A DNA stretch of 64,000 nucleotides from Psettodes erumei (lineage: Eukaryota; Chordata; Actinopteri; Pleuronectiformes; Psettodidae): contig JAFBJZ010000946.1 of NCBI GenBank assembly GCA_016785225.1, positions 672,998 to 736,997 of the forward strand, read 5' to 3'. Under the pieces are notes generated by a model. It searched no databases and was not told the origin of the DNA. It saw only the letters and a program-made list of their open reading frames with translations. The position numbers and the translations under genes are program-made. Below, piece after piece: positions 13,128-24,480 of this stretch (position 1 is its first letter; each line of letters starts with the position of its first letter).

Positions 13128-13164
13128 GTGTGTGTGTGTGTGTGTGTGTGTGCGTGCGTGCGTG
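13128..13164. repeat. (GT)n grading into (GC GT)n
   Basis: About twelve TG units followed by TGCG tetramers, within the same intron as the AG repeat. Confidence 0.93.
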
Positions 13165-14991
13165 GGATGCAAGGACATAATTCTTGGGTGCGATTCAGGC
13201 GGGCAAGCCATTAGTCAGAGAGAAAGTAGAGATGTACAGTAACACTGCAGGGTGAAGGAGAGCACCGCACACTTATTCTCCCTGGCCTACCTACGCACCA
13301 ACCCAGTGACTCACCTACGATGTCAAAGTCTTAAATGCTGAAATTTAGCAGCACGGAATGGCAAAGTCATTATGAAGTATTGGGAATTATTCATTTTGGG
13401 AGCCACTCCTCAGTGAGTTTTCAGTGAAGTTTTTGAAAAAAAACTAAATTTTGCAAACAGTTCCATTTTCTCACCGTTTCCTATCTTGCAAATGTCTCAG
13501 TTTTCAACAGAGGGCCTACAACATCGATCTCCCCGTTTTTAGTATTTTCCCCCCCAACGTCCACCCTCGCCTCAGATATTCAGGCCTCCCCCTACAGTAT
13601 GTGTTCATTCAACCTGCCAAACCTACCCCGTGGTACCTGAAGAATGTAATGCCTCTCTGAAATGTACGCACACGTCTGCCCTTTTCCCCCCACCCAAAAA
13701 CCTATTACCCTACCCTTTAAAGGCCCGATGCACAGAGCAGGGAGACAGATCATCTCCGGTAATTCCATTTTACCCCTCGGGATTTTCCAATAAGTGTGCT
13801 CTGCAGGCATTTAATTTATGGCCGCTGCATCGGTAATGTAAAAAGCTCCAGAATCTTGGAGCATTTGTTTCTCTCGCTTCTCCCTCTCCCTCAGCCCGAC
13901 CCGTGGCTTCTCTATGCCTGTGAGTCAGAGAGCGTTATGACTGTGAGACGGGCGGGGAGCTGTGTTAAAGCCCATTACGGCGCCGGCCCCCGCGCGAGCG
14001 CCGCAGCTGAGCCCCGAGCGCGCCGTTCACCCTTCTGCTGCCCCGCTCAGCCCGAGGGGAACGCGGGACGCCGTAACACTCCTCTCACATTTCAATTAGC
14101 AACAGAGCTCCGCCGAGCTGCATTTGTAGGGCCTGTTCGCGCAAATTGCGAAACATTCCTCACTCCCGCTGTCCAGCCGTGCATATAGTTTGGGTTTCAT
14201 TTGTCAAGGTTTTGAGATACCGGCGTCTGTGATTGCTGCAGCTCCTCCTTTACTATTACACGATCTTATCCAAAATTACTTTTGAGTCACTTTCACCAAA
14301 CTCTAACTGCACAAACCTTTTTCTGAAAACCTGGGCAAATAAAACTCTTATGTATGGCTAAGCACCATTTGTTGGCAGCTTTGTTTAAGTTTTATTGAAC
14401 CAGCCCTTTAATCGTGAAGCCGCGAAGTCTGATTTTCGACTTCGGTCAAACTAAACTTTCAGGTAAAGTTTTTCCATCACGACCTCTGTCAATCCAATGT
14501 CCACTTTTACTTTTTTTCCCCCCTCTCCTGCCGATTGCCCCTGCGTTCACACTTGGACGGAGGTTTGGGCGTTTCAGCTCTCCACCTGTCACCCTGTCCT
14601 CTCCGTCCTTTAGAGCGACCGTAACTAACTAGACCCGTTCCAGCCAGATAGCCATGAAGTGTCCCTGTATGATAGCCGATCTTATGGATGGAGTGCCACG
14701 GCCGCAGCGCTGGAATGCAAACACAAGCAGAACTCGAATCCCAGCAGTGATAAAGCGACCGCATCAACGTGTGCCTATTTTTATCATTTATTTCTGATTT
14801 ATGTCGTGACAGAAGATGTAAACGCAAACCATTTTTAGCCCAGGCGGTGTAGGCCTCGCCTCTGAAGAACCCTCTATCTTAGCATGTGCCAGTACTATGT
14901 ACTTCCACAGAATAAATGGTCTTGTGAGAAGAAGCTAAATGTATTCCCTTGTAAAAATGGGCTTTTTTTAGGTTGAAGGATGTATTAGGAA

Positions 14992-14993
<2 letters not shown>

Positions 14994-15032
<39 letters not shown>
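14994..15032. repeat. (GT)n microsatellite
   Basis: About nineteen GT units, among the longest pure GT tracts in the window. Confidence 0.96.
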
Positions 15033-15033
<1 letters not shown>

Positions 15034-15929
15034 TGCTGCTCCCCTCCTTCCTCTCCGCCTCTGCTCACCACCATTTTGACAGTCTCCGTTGATTTTAAGA
15101 CTTCCTCTTGAGTAAGTGGTGCGTTTTTCACAAACAGATTTCTTTGCCTGAGTGTGCCCCACCCCCCCACCCCCGCCCTATCTTTCCTCCTCTGTCTCTC
15201 CTGTCCTCCCTGCCTCCCTCTCTCGCTATTTAAATTCAAGTCTGCAATCAGACGCCTGCATAAATATCCACCTCTTTTAGAAGCTCCAGAAAAGTCATTT
15301 CCATAACATAAGTGCTCAGACAAAACAAACTGCCACTGGAGCTGGTTCCAATTGCACTAATTGACCAAGTTGATGAGCATGCTCCTCTTTTATTTTTAGC
15401 CCCCCCCCTTCCCTCCCTCCCTCCCTTTTTTCTTCCCCACCTTCCTCCATCACGTTAACCCTGAACGACACTCCCGTTCCCTTCTTTCTGTCTTACTACC
15501 TGCCCCCCCACTGCAGGGCTTTGTGCAAGAAAAAGGGCAATAACACTATGTGGCTTTTTGCTTTGCAGGAGGAAAAAGAGTAACTACCTTGGTTTTTCCA
15601 GCCAATGTCCATCCAGAGACAAATGCCATTGTCTTTTATTTTTATTTTTTGGATGTCCTTCTCCCCTCTCACCTCCTGAGTGCGCTTTAAAATGACAACT
15701 AATGTCTCAGTTCATACACTACAGGCTACTGATGATTATTGCAGCGGGGACAATGGCTCTGTTTAGGTTTGATGATGGATTTTTTTTTTCGGGGGTGGGC
15801 GGGGATATCTCTCATTTAAAAGACCAAGGCACAGTCATGGAACAACCCAACCCCTCCGTCAGAAGGATGGCTGCTGGCTCCCTGTGGAAGGACCGTCTCG
15901 CCCTGCCTCCCTTCCTTTTGCTTCCTCCA

Positions 15930-15968
15930 CCCCCCACCCCCCCGCCCCCAACCCCCCACCCCCACCCC
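15930..15968. repeat. C-rich block (C-runs separated by single bases)
   Basis: Five C-runs of four to seven separated by A or G. The reverse strand is G-rich and could form a G-quadruplex. It is the template strand, so the structure would not be in the pre-mRNA. Confidence 0.85.
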
Positions 15969-16146
15969 AGCCTCTCTCCTCTCCCGTCCTCACTCTAACC
16001 ATTTCGTCTACCTGTCTCATCTTGTTTGTTTTGCTGTCCGTGTCTCACTAAATGCTGACTGTTTGTCATGATTTCTAATCCAACAAACTGGCTCCAACAG
16101 AAAAGGAAAAGAGACACACATGAACACACACCCACCCACACACTCT

Positions 16147-16161
16147 CACACACACACACAC
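16147..16161. repeat. (CA)n microsatellite
   Basis: About seven CA units upstream of the BTB exon at 17210-17406. Confidence 0.9.
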
Positions 16162-17209
16162 GCACAGAAACAGACAGAGCCTTATCATTGGGGTACCATG
16201 ACTGACAGAAGCAAACAGCCTCCATCCATCTTCATGTAGGGTTCTTTTCATATTGCTGATGTCCATAGCTGCGGGGAGAGAGACGTAGCAGTGGGGGCAT
16301 GCGCTCTGCCAGGCTTCGATTCCATCCCCCCCACCCCCCCGAGTGGATTATTGTTTCACGTGAGACGTTAAACACTGGTGGTGAGGTGTTATTTAACGCT
16401 CTCGTCCCTCCCCGGGTGGGGTGGTGGTGGGGGGGCTGCATGCATGTGAACTAATCTCGGGCCATTTGATCCCGGTGAAGTCACAACGCGGCCCAGCTCT
16501 GAAAGCAGCTCCCCTGCACGTCCCAGGCTCTGCATTACGCAGGGATATCACATTCTATTTAATCCGCCCATCCAAGCACTCCCTGGCCCCTCTTACACCA
16601 CACCAGCGAGGAGCAGATTCGCTTGCTTTCGATACCCAACACGCGGCGGCGTAGGCCCCCCCCGAACAGCGCAAGCTCTCCAGCGCCACATGCTTTAACC
16701 GGCATACTTTCCATTCTGTCACGTGTCAGCGTATGGACTGTGCTGTCACTTTCTCCCTCTCTGTCTTCTGTCTGGTAGCTCATATGTGCCCTGCCATGTA
16801 TGCATGTCCGCCCGCTGAAACTATGCATACATGAAACACACACGTGTGATAAGCATGCCTGTTGAAACAAAGCAATAACTTTTGTTTGCCTAATCTTTAT
16901 TCAGAGGGGACATTTTGTTTCAGATGCAGCGCTATAGTTGCAAATCTGCTAGTCCCATAGAAAAGTAGAAACCATCCAAAGTTCTGTTTCTGTCCCTTTC
17001 CACTTTACGTTGTTATCTTATTGTGTAATGATTCTCTTATTTTCTCCCCACTCTCGTACTGGCCCAGGTGTCTTATAGGTGTTGTGTGTAGCATACACGT
17101 ATCTGTGTCCCTATCCTCTCTTATGTTGTCGTGGTTTTTTTTATTTCCTCCCTCTCTCCCCTCGCGACCCCTCTAACTCCCCTGTCTCTGCCGTGATTGG
17201 TTGGTTCAG

Positions 17210-17406
17210 GTCATCGGGGGAGACGCGGAGCGGGGAGATGCTGGAGCTGAACATGAGCAACATCAGCGCCGACGTGCTGGAGCTGCTGCTCGAGTTCGTC
17301 TACACGGGATCGCTGGTCATCGACTCGGCCAACGCCAAGACGCTGCTGGAGGCCGCCAACAAGTTCCAGTTCAACACCTTCTGTAAAGTCTGTGTCTCCT
17401 TCTTAG
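17210..17406 (+). CDS. klhl29: klhl29 exon: end of BTB domain
   Basis: A 197 bp exon. Its first base completes the Arg codon of the previous exon, and its last base starts the Glu codon of the next. It encodes a short polar loop (SSGETRSGEM), then LELNMSNISADVLELLLEFV, the YTGSLVIDSANAKTLLEAAN helices and KFQFNTFCKVCVSFL. This is the second half of the BTB domain, including the classic LLLEFVYTG signature and the helix leading to the Cul3-contacting 3-box. The acceptor is TTGGTTCAG at 17209 and the donor is TTAG|GTAGG. The exon is clearly GC-richer at third positions (CTG, GTC, AAC, GCC) than the surrounding AT-rich intron, as expected for coding sequence. The loop differs from the mammalian one as I remember it (longer, with SVQDSGQGG), a position known to vary. 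Confidence 0.96.
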
Positions 17407-17450
17407 GTAGGAGCAGAAAACAACAAGGGTGGGGGTGGGTGTGAGTGAAT

Positions 17451-17466
17451 GTGTGTGTGTGTGTGT
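17451..17466. repeat. (GT)n microsatellite just after a donor
   Basis: Eight GT units, 44 bp after the donor of the exon at 17210-17406, and preceded by G-runs (GGGTGGGGGTGGG). Confidence 0.9.
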
Positions 17467-19248
17467 CCGTGTTTGTGCCCCTACGAGTCTTATGTGCTTG
17501 TATCAGCAAGCATGCTTATTACATCAGATATTCCTGTGCGACCTTTCCCGCTACAAGCAGTTGCTCCAGCCTTGTGTATTTTCAGACACTGTGATGCTTC
17601 ATCACTATGCACAGCCTTGCAGAACATCTTGTGCAGAACCTAACTTCCCTGGCACATCAAGCTCCTTCTTGTCATGTTTCGTGTGTGAGCAGCCGTGTGA
17701 GAATTTTGCCTGCTAACGCCCTCGGTTGGGCACGATGCCTCTGATCTCGTCCCGGCGGACCGGGGCCGAGCACAGGGGCAGATTTATAAAAAGGTCAGGG
17801 AACAATTGTCACTTAAATGTCAAATCCTCTGGCCTGAACCCTGATGGAATTGAAAAATAGCAAAGCAGATTGATACCCTGCGTCGATGCTTTGACAAGGT
17901 ATGGAAAGTAGGAGCACGGGAGGAGAGGGTTGCTCAGGAGCCCAAGAGGTCACGCAAAAAAAAGCAAGGTGGCATGTTCTACGTTTTAGCGGGTCGGGCA
18001 ACAAAAAAAAAGCCTCAAATGTCAGGTTTTGCATTCCATTTAATAAACTGTTTTGGATATCGGTAACCGAAGGGAAGTGCATGTTAGCAAAAAGGTCAGC
18101 GACAAGAAAGTGAAAGGGAGCCAGCATCCCGCGTTATTGATTTGTTTTTCTCCATTTGGGGGGGAAAAAAAATGGGTAAAACAGGGAAGCCATTTGTAGA
18201 CTTCATTGCCAGTGAGACGTCAATCCATTCTTCCTTGACAAGATTCATGACATTTCAGGACATTAGAAGGGGAGAAATACAGGCGCGACCATGTGTCCTT
18301 GAGCCGAGAGAAATTGATACCGTGTCAGATATTATTGAAGTTTGTAGCAGATGCACTCAGGAGAAATGGCAAGCATCTCCACAACCTACTTATACCACTT
18401 TGACTTTTATTCACACATTTATTATGTGCAAAGGTACTCTGTGAGAAAGCATGACTATTTTATTATCAGAAAGTGAAAGTAAATTAGCAAAATGCTCCGT
18501 ATTTCAACTGCTATTAAAATGTTGGCCACAGTTTGTGGCGTTTTACCTTTTTTTTTTTTTTTTTACACAGCCTCAGCCAAACAAATACGTTGTGTGCCCT
18601 GCTTCCAGGTAGATCCGAGTGGATTTAACGCACTTTTGTCCAGCAAATTAGTCCGAAAACCTGGCATTGAGGAAAATGATGCAAGAATTATGCAACACAA
18701 TGCTCGGAGTGCGCAAGCATGCGGCGCGTAATAACTCTTCATCTGCTCAAATGGTATTACAAGGGACATTTTCAAACAACCTTTTGTTTAGCCACGAACC
18801 CCCCCCCCCCCTGCTCTGATGCAGCGTGAAGCCAGCTTTTATTTGGTCTCTGGCTTTGGCTTTTGTTTAATTGTGATTTAGCAGATGTTAGGTGACCTTT
18901 TATTGGCTGATATTTGTTTAGGAACGACTCTCGGACTCTGTCTTCAGTGATAAAAGGCCTGGCGTTGCTTCCCTTTGATGGCTATTGTTTAATCAGGCCT
19001 CTTTCAGTGGCCACCGACCTTGTTGATCCATTAGTGCGCTTGCCTGCATGTGGGTTCCTGTGTGTGTGTGTGTGAGGTACACTACCAGCACATTTTCCTC
19101 TCATGTGATAAATGGCAATGTGCATTAAAAAACTAAAATTACAGACACACAGCCTTAAGTGCAGCACCACTGGAAGAGATCACAGAGGGTAGCATAAGCC
19201 TTTTCCCCGCCGGCCTGGCCGTCAGGGTAGTTCCTATGAAACCACCCT

Positions 19249-19250
<2 letters not shown>

Positions 19251-19279
<29 letters not shown>
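19251..19279. repeat. (GT)n microsatellite
   Basis: About fourteen GT units in the BTB-to-BACK intron. Confidence 0.95.
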
Positions 19280-19671
19280 GAGTCGAAACCACGATCTGAG
19301 AGGACTTATTTAAAGTGGTCCGGCTAATCCCAAATCCCACTCCCCGCCATCCACCACCTCCTGCCTGGGTTGTGAGCGATCGATTCCCCTCGTTGTTTGT
19401 CCCCCGAGCTTTTTTGAGTTATTATACTTGTTCTCCCTTAGTCTCAGGCAGATACACACCCCGATAGGCCACGGGTCTGTGCTACCCGCAGCCGCTTTCT
19501 CTGTCTCTGTAGATTTCCACGTCCATGATCTTTTTATGGAATGTCTGAATGATGTTTTTTTTACCTGTCCTAATCAATCTGCTTGTGTCTGTTTCTTTTT
19601 TTCTCACTTTGGTTCCTCTGTCCCCTCTGTCTGTCCGCCCATCTCTCTCCGACCTTGTTTATCGACTCCAG

Positions 19672-19784
19672 AGAAACAGTTGACTGCAGCTAACTGTCTG
19701 GGAGTGCTGGCTATGGCTGAAGCCATGAGTTGCACGGAGCTCCACAACATGGCGAAAGCTTTTGCGCTGCAGAATTTCCCCGAG
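19672..19784 (+). CDS. klhl29: klhl29 exon: 3-box and start of BACK domain
   Basis: A 113 bp exon that completes the split Glu and encodes KQLTAANCLGVLAMAEAMSC and then TELHNMAKAFALQNFPE, ending in phase 0. The NCLGVLAMAEAM...L...A..F...NF pattern is the typical start of the BACK domain in KLHL proteins, right after the BTB domain. With the last BTB helix it forms the groove that grips the Cullin-3 N-terminus. The acceptor is GACTCCAG at 19671, with a pyrimidine-rich tract upstream; the donor is CGAG|GTGGGT. Third-base usage is more mixed than in the BTB exon but the reading frame has no stop and the protein match to KLHL29 is near complete. Confidence 0.95.
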
Positions 19785-21078
19785 GTGGGTAAAGATTCAT
19801 CGTCTTTCTGACGTCATTGAATCCTGTGGAAAGTTGGAAAGCATCACAGAAGCGTCACTGCTGGGAGAAAATCAAAGTAAATAAAAAAGAATTAGAAAAC
19901 AGTAATAAGATCTGAATCACCATAAAAGAGTTAATGCCATAAAAGAAACTTTCAAATATATGGGCCCAACAGCAACATTAAAATGCTTTGCTCAGGATGA
20001 GGCTTTTGCCACATACAACATAATTTACTGTCAGAGCAGAATGTACTGTACTGTGTGCAATATACTGCACTTTGGCCTAATAGCCTAATGTGCAGCTGTA
20101 GACAAAGGCGCAAAACACACAGAGTAAATTCAGAGAGGAGCGTAAATCACACAAAATCACACAGCAACAGCAAATTGCTCTGCTGAGTCTTAAACTGTGT
20201 TACTTTTCTGGCTTCACCTTTGTGAAGTCAGAAAGGGAAAACGTGGAAAAAAAAGAAAAAAGTTGTGAAGTGTGCAGTAGTTTTTTCATCAGTTGTCGAA
20301 GAAGAAACTGCACAGATGAAGTGTTAAGGGGTTATCGCTCTGCTCGTCTGAAGGAAGAAGCTGCAACCAAGAAATGGTTAGCTTAGCTTAGTTTACAGCG
20401 AAGACTGTTAACAGGGGGGCTGACCTGGAACTCCTCAAATGTAAAAAATAAAAAAGGAAAATAATGAAAAATAGAAAGTTATATGTCATTTCATGGATTT
20501 TTTTTGGTTGAGTAGGAACATTCCAGAGACTTGTCTTCACTGTGAGGTTGCAATTGGACCACAGTGAGACAGATAGTGTGCTGTCTGCCCCTCCACCATT
20601 TAATGTGATTGTGAGGATGAAATGTTTGGACTTAACACTACTATCTGCTCAATAGTTACTTAATAAGGGAACTAAAGAGAGATTTTAGACACACTTATTG
20701 CTACAACTCATAATTCTCTGTTGGCCTTTGTTACATTTCTGCTCGTTTTGTTTGTTTCTTACAAATTAAAGAGATATGTTAGATAAGGCTCCACCGTCCT
20801 ATTACCTTGAACAGTGTAAAAGTGGTATTGATTTTCTCATCAAACTGTCGAAGAAAAAGAAAAGCAGCATACTTCCACGAATGCTAAAAAAAATTCCTTT
20901 AATGCCTATATTCTTTCAGATTAAAGCCGCAAACAAAGCTTTGTTTCAAAGTAATCAACTTGTCGTTTGCACTTGACGAAACGGACCGCTCTTCATGAAA
21001 GGAAATCGCATTAGCAGTGTAGCAAGTCAGACAGCAAAATGAAACTCGCTGATGATTTTGTCCTCCTTGTCCCTTCAG
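19785..21078 (+). other. klhl29: klhl29 intron within BACK domain
   Basis: A 1.3 kb GT-AG intron in phase 0, the shortest of the set. It is AT-rich and contains a degenerate interspersed-repeat fragment near 20378-20460. No gene seen inside. Confidence 0.88.
20378..20460 (+). mobile_element. possible SINE-like or MITE-like repeat fragment
   Basis: The run GGTTAGCTTAGCTTAGTTTA followed by a GAAGACTG / AACAGGGGG / CTGACCTGGAACTCCTCAAA segment resembles the 'gttagcttagcataaagactggaaacaggggg' core of a widespread percomorph repeat. Only a short, diverged fragment is left, within the intron between the two BACK exons at 19672-19784 and 21079-21225. Confidence 0.4.
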
Positions 21079-21225
21079 GTGGCCGGGCAGGAGGAGATTC
21101 TGAGTGTTTCCAAGGAGGACCTGGTGGCCTATCTGTCCAACGACAGTCTAAACACAAAGGCTGAGGAGCTGGTCTACGAGACGGTCATCAAATGGATCAA
21201 ACAAGACCCCTGCTCCAGAGTGCAG
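21079..21225 (+). CDS. klhl29: klhl29 exon: middle of BACK domain
   Basis: A 147 bp, 49-codon exon in phase 0 at both ends. It encodes VAGQEEILSVSKEDLVAYLS, NDSLNTKAEELVYETVIKWI and KQDPCSRVQ. This is the helical middle of the BACK domain, with the family-typical Leu-x-x-Tyr-Leu-Ser-x-Asp-Ser-Leu pattern and the E-x-x-V-(Y/F)-x-x-(V/A)-x-x-W-(I/V) helix. The acceptor is CCCTTCAG at 21078 and the donor is GCAG|GTAATA. Both flanking introns are phase 0, so skipping this exon would keep the frame but delete 49 residues of BACK; I see no evidence that this happens. The C-terminal few residues (PCSRV) differ from the mammalian protein as I remember it. Confidence 0.95.
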
Positions 21226-23047
21226 GTAATAAAAGAGTGTTTGTGAAGCGTGCGCCTGCTCTGCTCCGACGCCGCAGTGTACTTTACCAAAATGAGCACA
21301 CACTGTATGTGTATCCTGAGACGAAAAAAGGGTAGATAAAGCCCTTGTTACCACTGACAGTACAGATAGTATACATGTGTGTCTGCGGAGGCGTGCGAGT
21401 GCAGTCGTTGTATCGACCCTCCCTGTCTGCTCTGAGCAACACAGCATGAGGAACCAGACAAGTGACTCCTCATTTTCTCTCGGTGGTGTTCATCACCTTT
21501 GTGCTTTAGATGCAGCCTAACACAGCAGTTGTTCATAATCCCAGGGGTGTTTTGCTCCCAGAATGCACTCTATTCTTAGTTACTCTTCATTAGTTTGTGA
21601 GACACTGTAGGGCACGGAAAGAAAAAGCAGACAGGCAGAGTCCCTTTTTTCCCCCCGTATGCCTAACAGGTGTTTAATTCCTGGAGACTGTTAATCATAA
21701 TCAAGGGTTCTATCCACTAGATGGGTATTGACAGTGAGGAACAGCGGGTCAAATTTTAACAAACGAGGAATCAATAAGCCTCAAGGTCAGAGCATCAGCT
21801 CTCGACGACATCCACGGAAAGGTAAACAGACTGCACTGTAGACGGATGCCCATCCAGCGGGTAAAATCCTCAGGTCATGAGATTTTTATGGATTCGGTCA
21901 CAATAACCATGAATTTAAAAGCTGATGATTTTAAAGTATTTTATAGCTGCTTAAAAATGGAGGTGAGATTATTATCAGATAAATTACGCCAGTCCATCAC
22001 CACGAGAGTCGTTCACTCAGAGTAATGTCTTCTCATCAAACAGTGAGTGGGGGAACAGCCTTATATCAGCTGAATCAGATTCGGTGCAGACCTCTGCAAT
22101 CAATGTGACTTTACCCACTTTTACGAGGCACACAGCGCGTCAATATTTGAATTTTTCACCTTCTGGATTCAGCATTCAGCGTTTATCCTTTGATATGTGG
22201 CACTCTGAGATCGTGGCGAAATCTATCCGGCCAGAGTACAAAGTGCCGTACAAAGCATAAGGTCAAACTATGGAAAGCAGATATTGATGCTTCTCTGAGA
22301 GTGAAGTAAGGAAGGAGCAGAGTGGATGGAGTTTTTTGACATGGGTATCAAGCTCACCCACTGATAAATCCACTAAAATTGGAATGTGCGGCGGCTGATG
22401 GGAAAATTTGACTCAGTGGTCCCGCGAAATTCGCAAAAAGCCACAAGAGGGCCGATGCGCAGCATTTGGGCGAACGTACGACCCTGTCATCTGCGTCAGA
22501 AAAGGAGAACAACAACGAAAAAAAAAAACTCCAGCCAAGCTCAGTTCACTGGACTCCTGCAATCTCACACTCTAATGGAGAGGTGCAGAGGTGAGTTACT
22601 CTGATGAAGTAGAAGAAGAAAGAAATGGAACATTTTCCCGGTTGTCTGAACAACCCACCGCACTGGTTCCTGAGAGGAGACACCCGGGTCACCCCGTCAC
22701 CGAAGAGAGGTGGAGACGAAGAAGCGGGGCTGGGGAGAGAGAGAGTCGGGAGCGGGAGAAAGAAGCAGAGCGAGACTGAAGGACAGAAACGGGCGAGGAG
22801 TGATTGAGAGAAGAGAAAGAGGTGGGGAGGAATGACGAAAAGCGGAATGGAAAAAGAGCCCCCTGTGTTCTAATCTGATATCCAACGCTTTGTGCCCCTG
22901 CGCAGAGCCATGACATCCAGGGAGCGGCGATGTGATTGAGCCCTCGGTCAAGCTCAAATCTCCTGCTCATGTGTGACCGAAAAAACAACTAGCAGGGCTC
23001 TGGTGCCGGCGGAGGGAACAGGAAAGGAGGGGAGCGGAGGGAGAGAA

Positions 23048-23049
<2 letters not shown>

Positions 23050-23091
<42 letters not shown>
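23050..23091. repeat. (GA)n microsatellite in purine-rich tract
   Basis: About twenty GA units inside a wider purine-rich stretch (about 22.68-23.11 kb) on the + strand. Confidence 0.93.
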
Positions 23092-23094
<3 letters not shown>

Positions 23095-24239
23095 AGAGAG
23101 GGAGAGAATAGACTGCTTCCATCATGCCAGCAGGAGAAGGTTATGCGACCCCGAGGGCTGGGTTTACATGCATGGCCCAGCACCGGCACATCATTCCCAT
23201 GCTCCCTCGCCTCCGTCCCATCTGCCCGTTCGGAGGCAGGGAGCGGCAGAAATCACTCCCCCAGAACCTGTGACACTTTTTAATGACATGTCAGGGCGGA
23301 ATGTCACAGCGCTGCCGGAAAAAAAAAAAAAAAAAACGAAAGAAAAGTCAGGCGAGAGAGGGAGGAAAAGCTTTAAGCCCTGGGCCAAGTTTGCGTGCGT
23401 TTGCATTCATCTGAGCGTGCGTGCCATGTGTGACTTTGTACGCTTGTGCGTCGGTGCATGTGCTGTGGGTTGTAAGCTGCAGGCTATATAGAGTGGAAAA
23501 GTGGCATATTGAAGGCGCGGGGTAAATAATATGCAATTTTCTCTCTCCGCTATGCTGTCACTAACATCCGATGGCACCAGGAAACGGGGGCCTGGACATC
23601 GCTTAGAGACAGGAAGGGCATTTGAGCATTAATAATGGCTTGCTATGAGACACAAAGCCACTGAATGGAAGAGGAGAGCTGTTGCAATTTTGTTTGATTG
23701 AGTATCATTGAAGGTGCGCCACCCTGCAAGCGTTTGTATGTGACCGTTTCTGTACTTTTTTCCAGAGAAAACGGGTAATGGTGAGGAAAAATCTTCACAG
23801 CTTTTTTTGCCATTTCCTGGGCTAAACATTAATCAAAGACGGACGCACCGATAAACACGTGATTCAATAATTGAAATAGTCATTTGTTGCAGCCCCAGGA
23901 TAAATGACGCGTATATTAGCGCGCGCATACATCGAAACGCGGAGATATGTCCAGCGCTGATTAAAACGGAACATCTGAGGGCCGAATCTGCCTCCTCGCT
24001 TAAAACACGGCGGGGGTTGCAGAAGTTACATAAGCAAGAGGCTGAGAAAAACTTTAATGTGCATCGTCTTGTCTCTTTGAAGGTGCTGAAAGAGGGAGAG
24101 TACCTGTCCTTCCTTTCACCCGGCAGCCTTTTGTGGGACAACCACAGACACATGGCTCCAATTATAACAGGCCGGTCCCTGCCAAATCCCTGAATAGGAC
24201 CTCCATTACGCCACACTTCAACACATTTCATAGAGGATC

Positions 24240-24480
24240 CTATCTTGCCAGGTGACTCAACCTGACAAAAGAGGCTGATTAATTGGCTCTTTGGAAAGTG
24301 GCCAACTAATGTAGCCGCTAAAAAGGAGAGTTAATGGCGTATTTTCGTGATAAAAAAGGCCAGCCCCGCCATTAGCCAGGGCCCACCGTCCACTCATCAG
24401 AAATAACAATGGCCTGCCCCGACATTTGCCGTTCCCAAGCCAAATTAATATAGTTAAAGGTATTACTCATGTGCTTATAG
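24240..24480. other. candidate conserved non-coding element
   Basis: Low-repeat block with GCTGATTAATTGGCTCTTTG, CCGCCATTAGCCAGGG, AACAATGG (SOX-like) and CCAAATTAATATAG motifs, standing out from neighbouring purine-rich and repeat-rich intron. Conservation was not tested. Confidence 0.3.

Larger units (their letters stand above)
10700..17209 (+). other. klhl29: klhl29 intron between the two BTB exons
   Basis: A 6.5 kb intron, bounded by GT at 10700 and AG at 17208-17209. It carries several simple repeats ((GT)n at 11421-11440, (AG)n at 12959-12987, (GT)n at 13128-13152, (GT)n at 14994-15032), a long pyrimidine-rich part from about 15.39 to 15.52 kb, a C-rich block at 15930-15968 and a short (CA)n at 16147-16161. 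No additional exon or gene recognised. Confidence 0.85.
17407..19671 (+). other. klhl29: klhl29 intron (BTB to BACK)
   Basis: A 2.3 kb GT-AG intron. It starts with G-runs directly after the donor (17428-17440), then (GT)n at 17451-17466. It has a block around 18840-19020 that resembles conserved non-coding sequence, and a (GT)n at 19251-19279. No gene seen inside. Confidence 0.88.

Noticed and set aside
14730..14760. Sequence similar to a tRNA B box (ACTCGAATCCCAGCAG)
   Set aside because: No matching A box or cloverleaf stems could be drawn around it.
22973..23491. 172-codon ORF on the + strand with a long Arg-Glu run
   Set aside because: The Arg-Glu run is a translation of the (GA)n microsatellite. 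The remainder has no recognisable domain.
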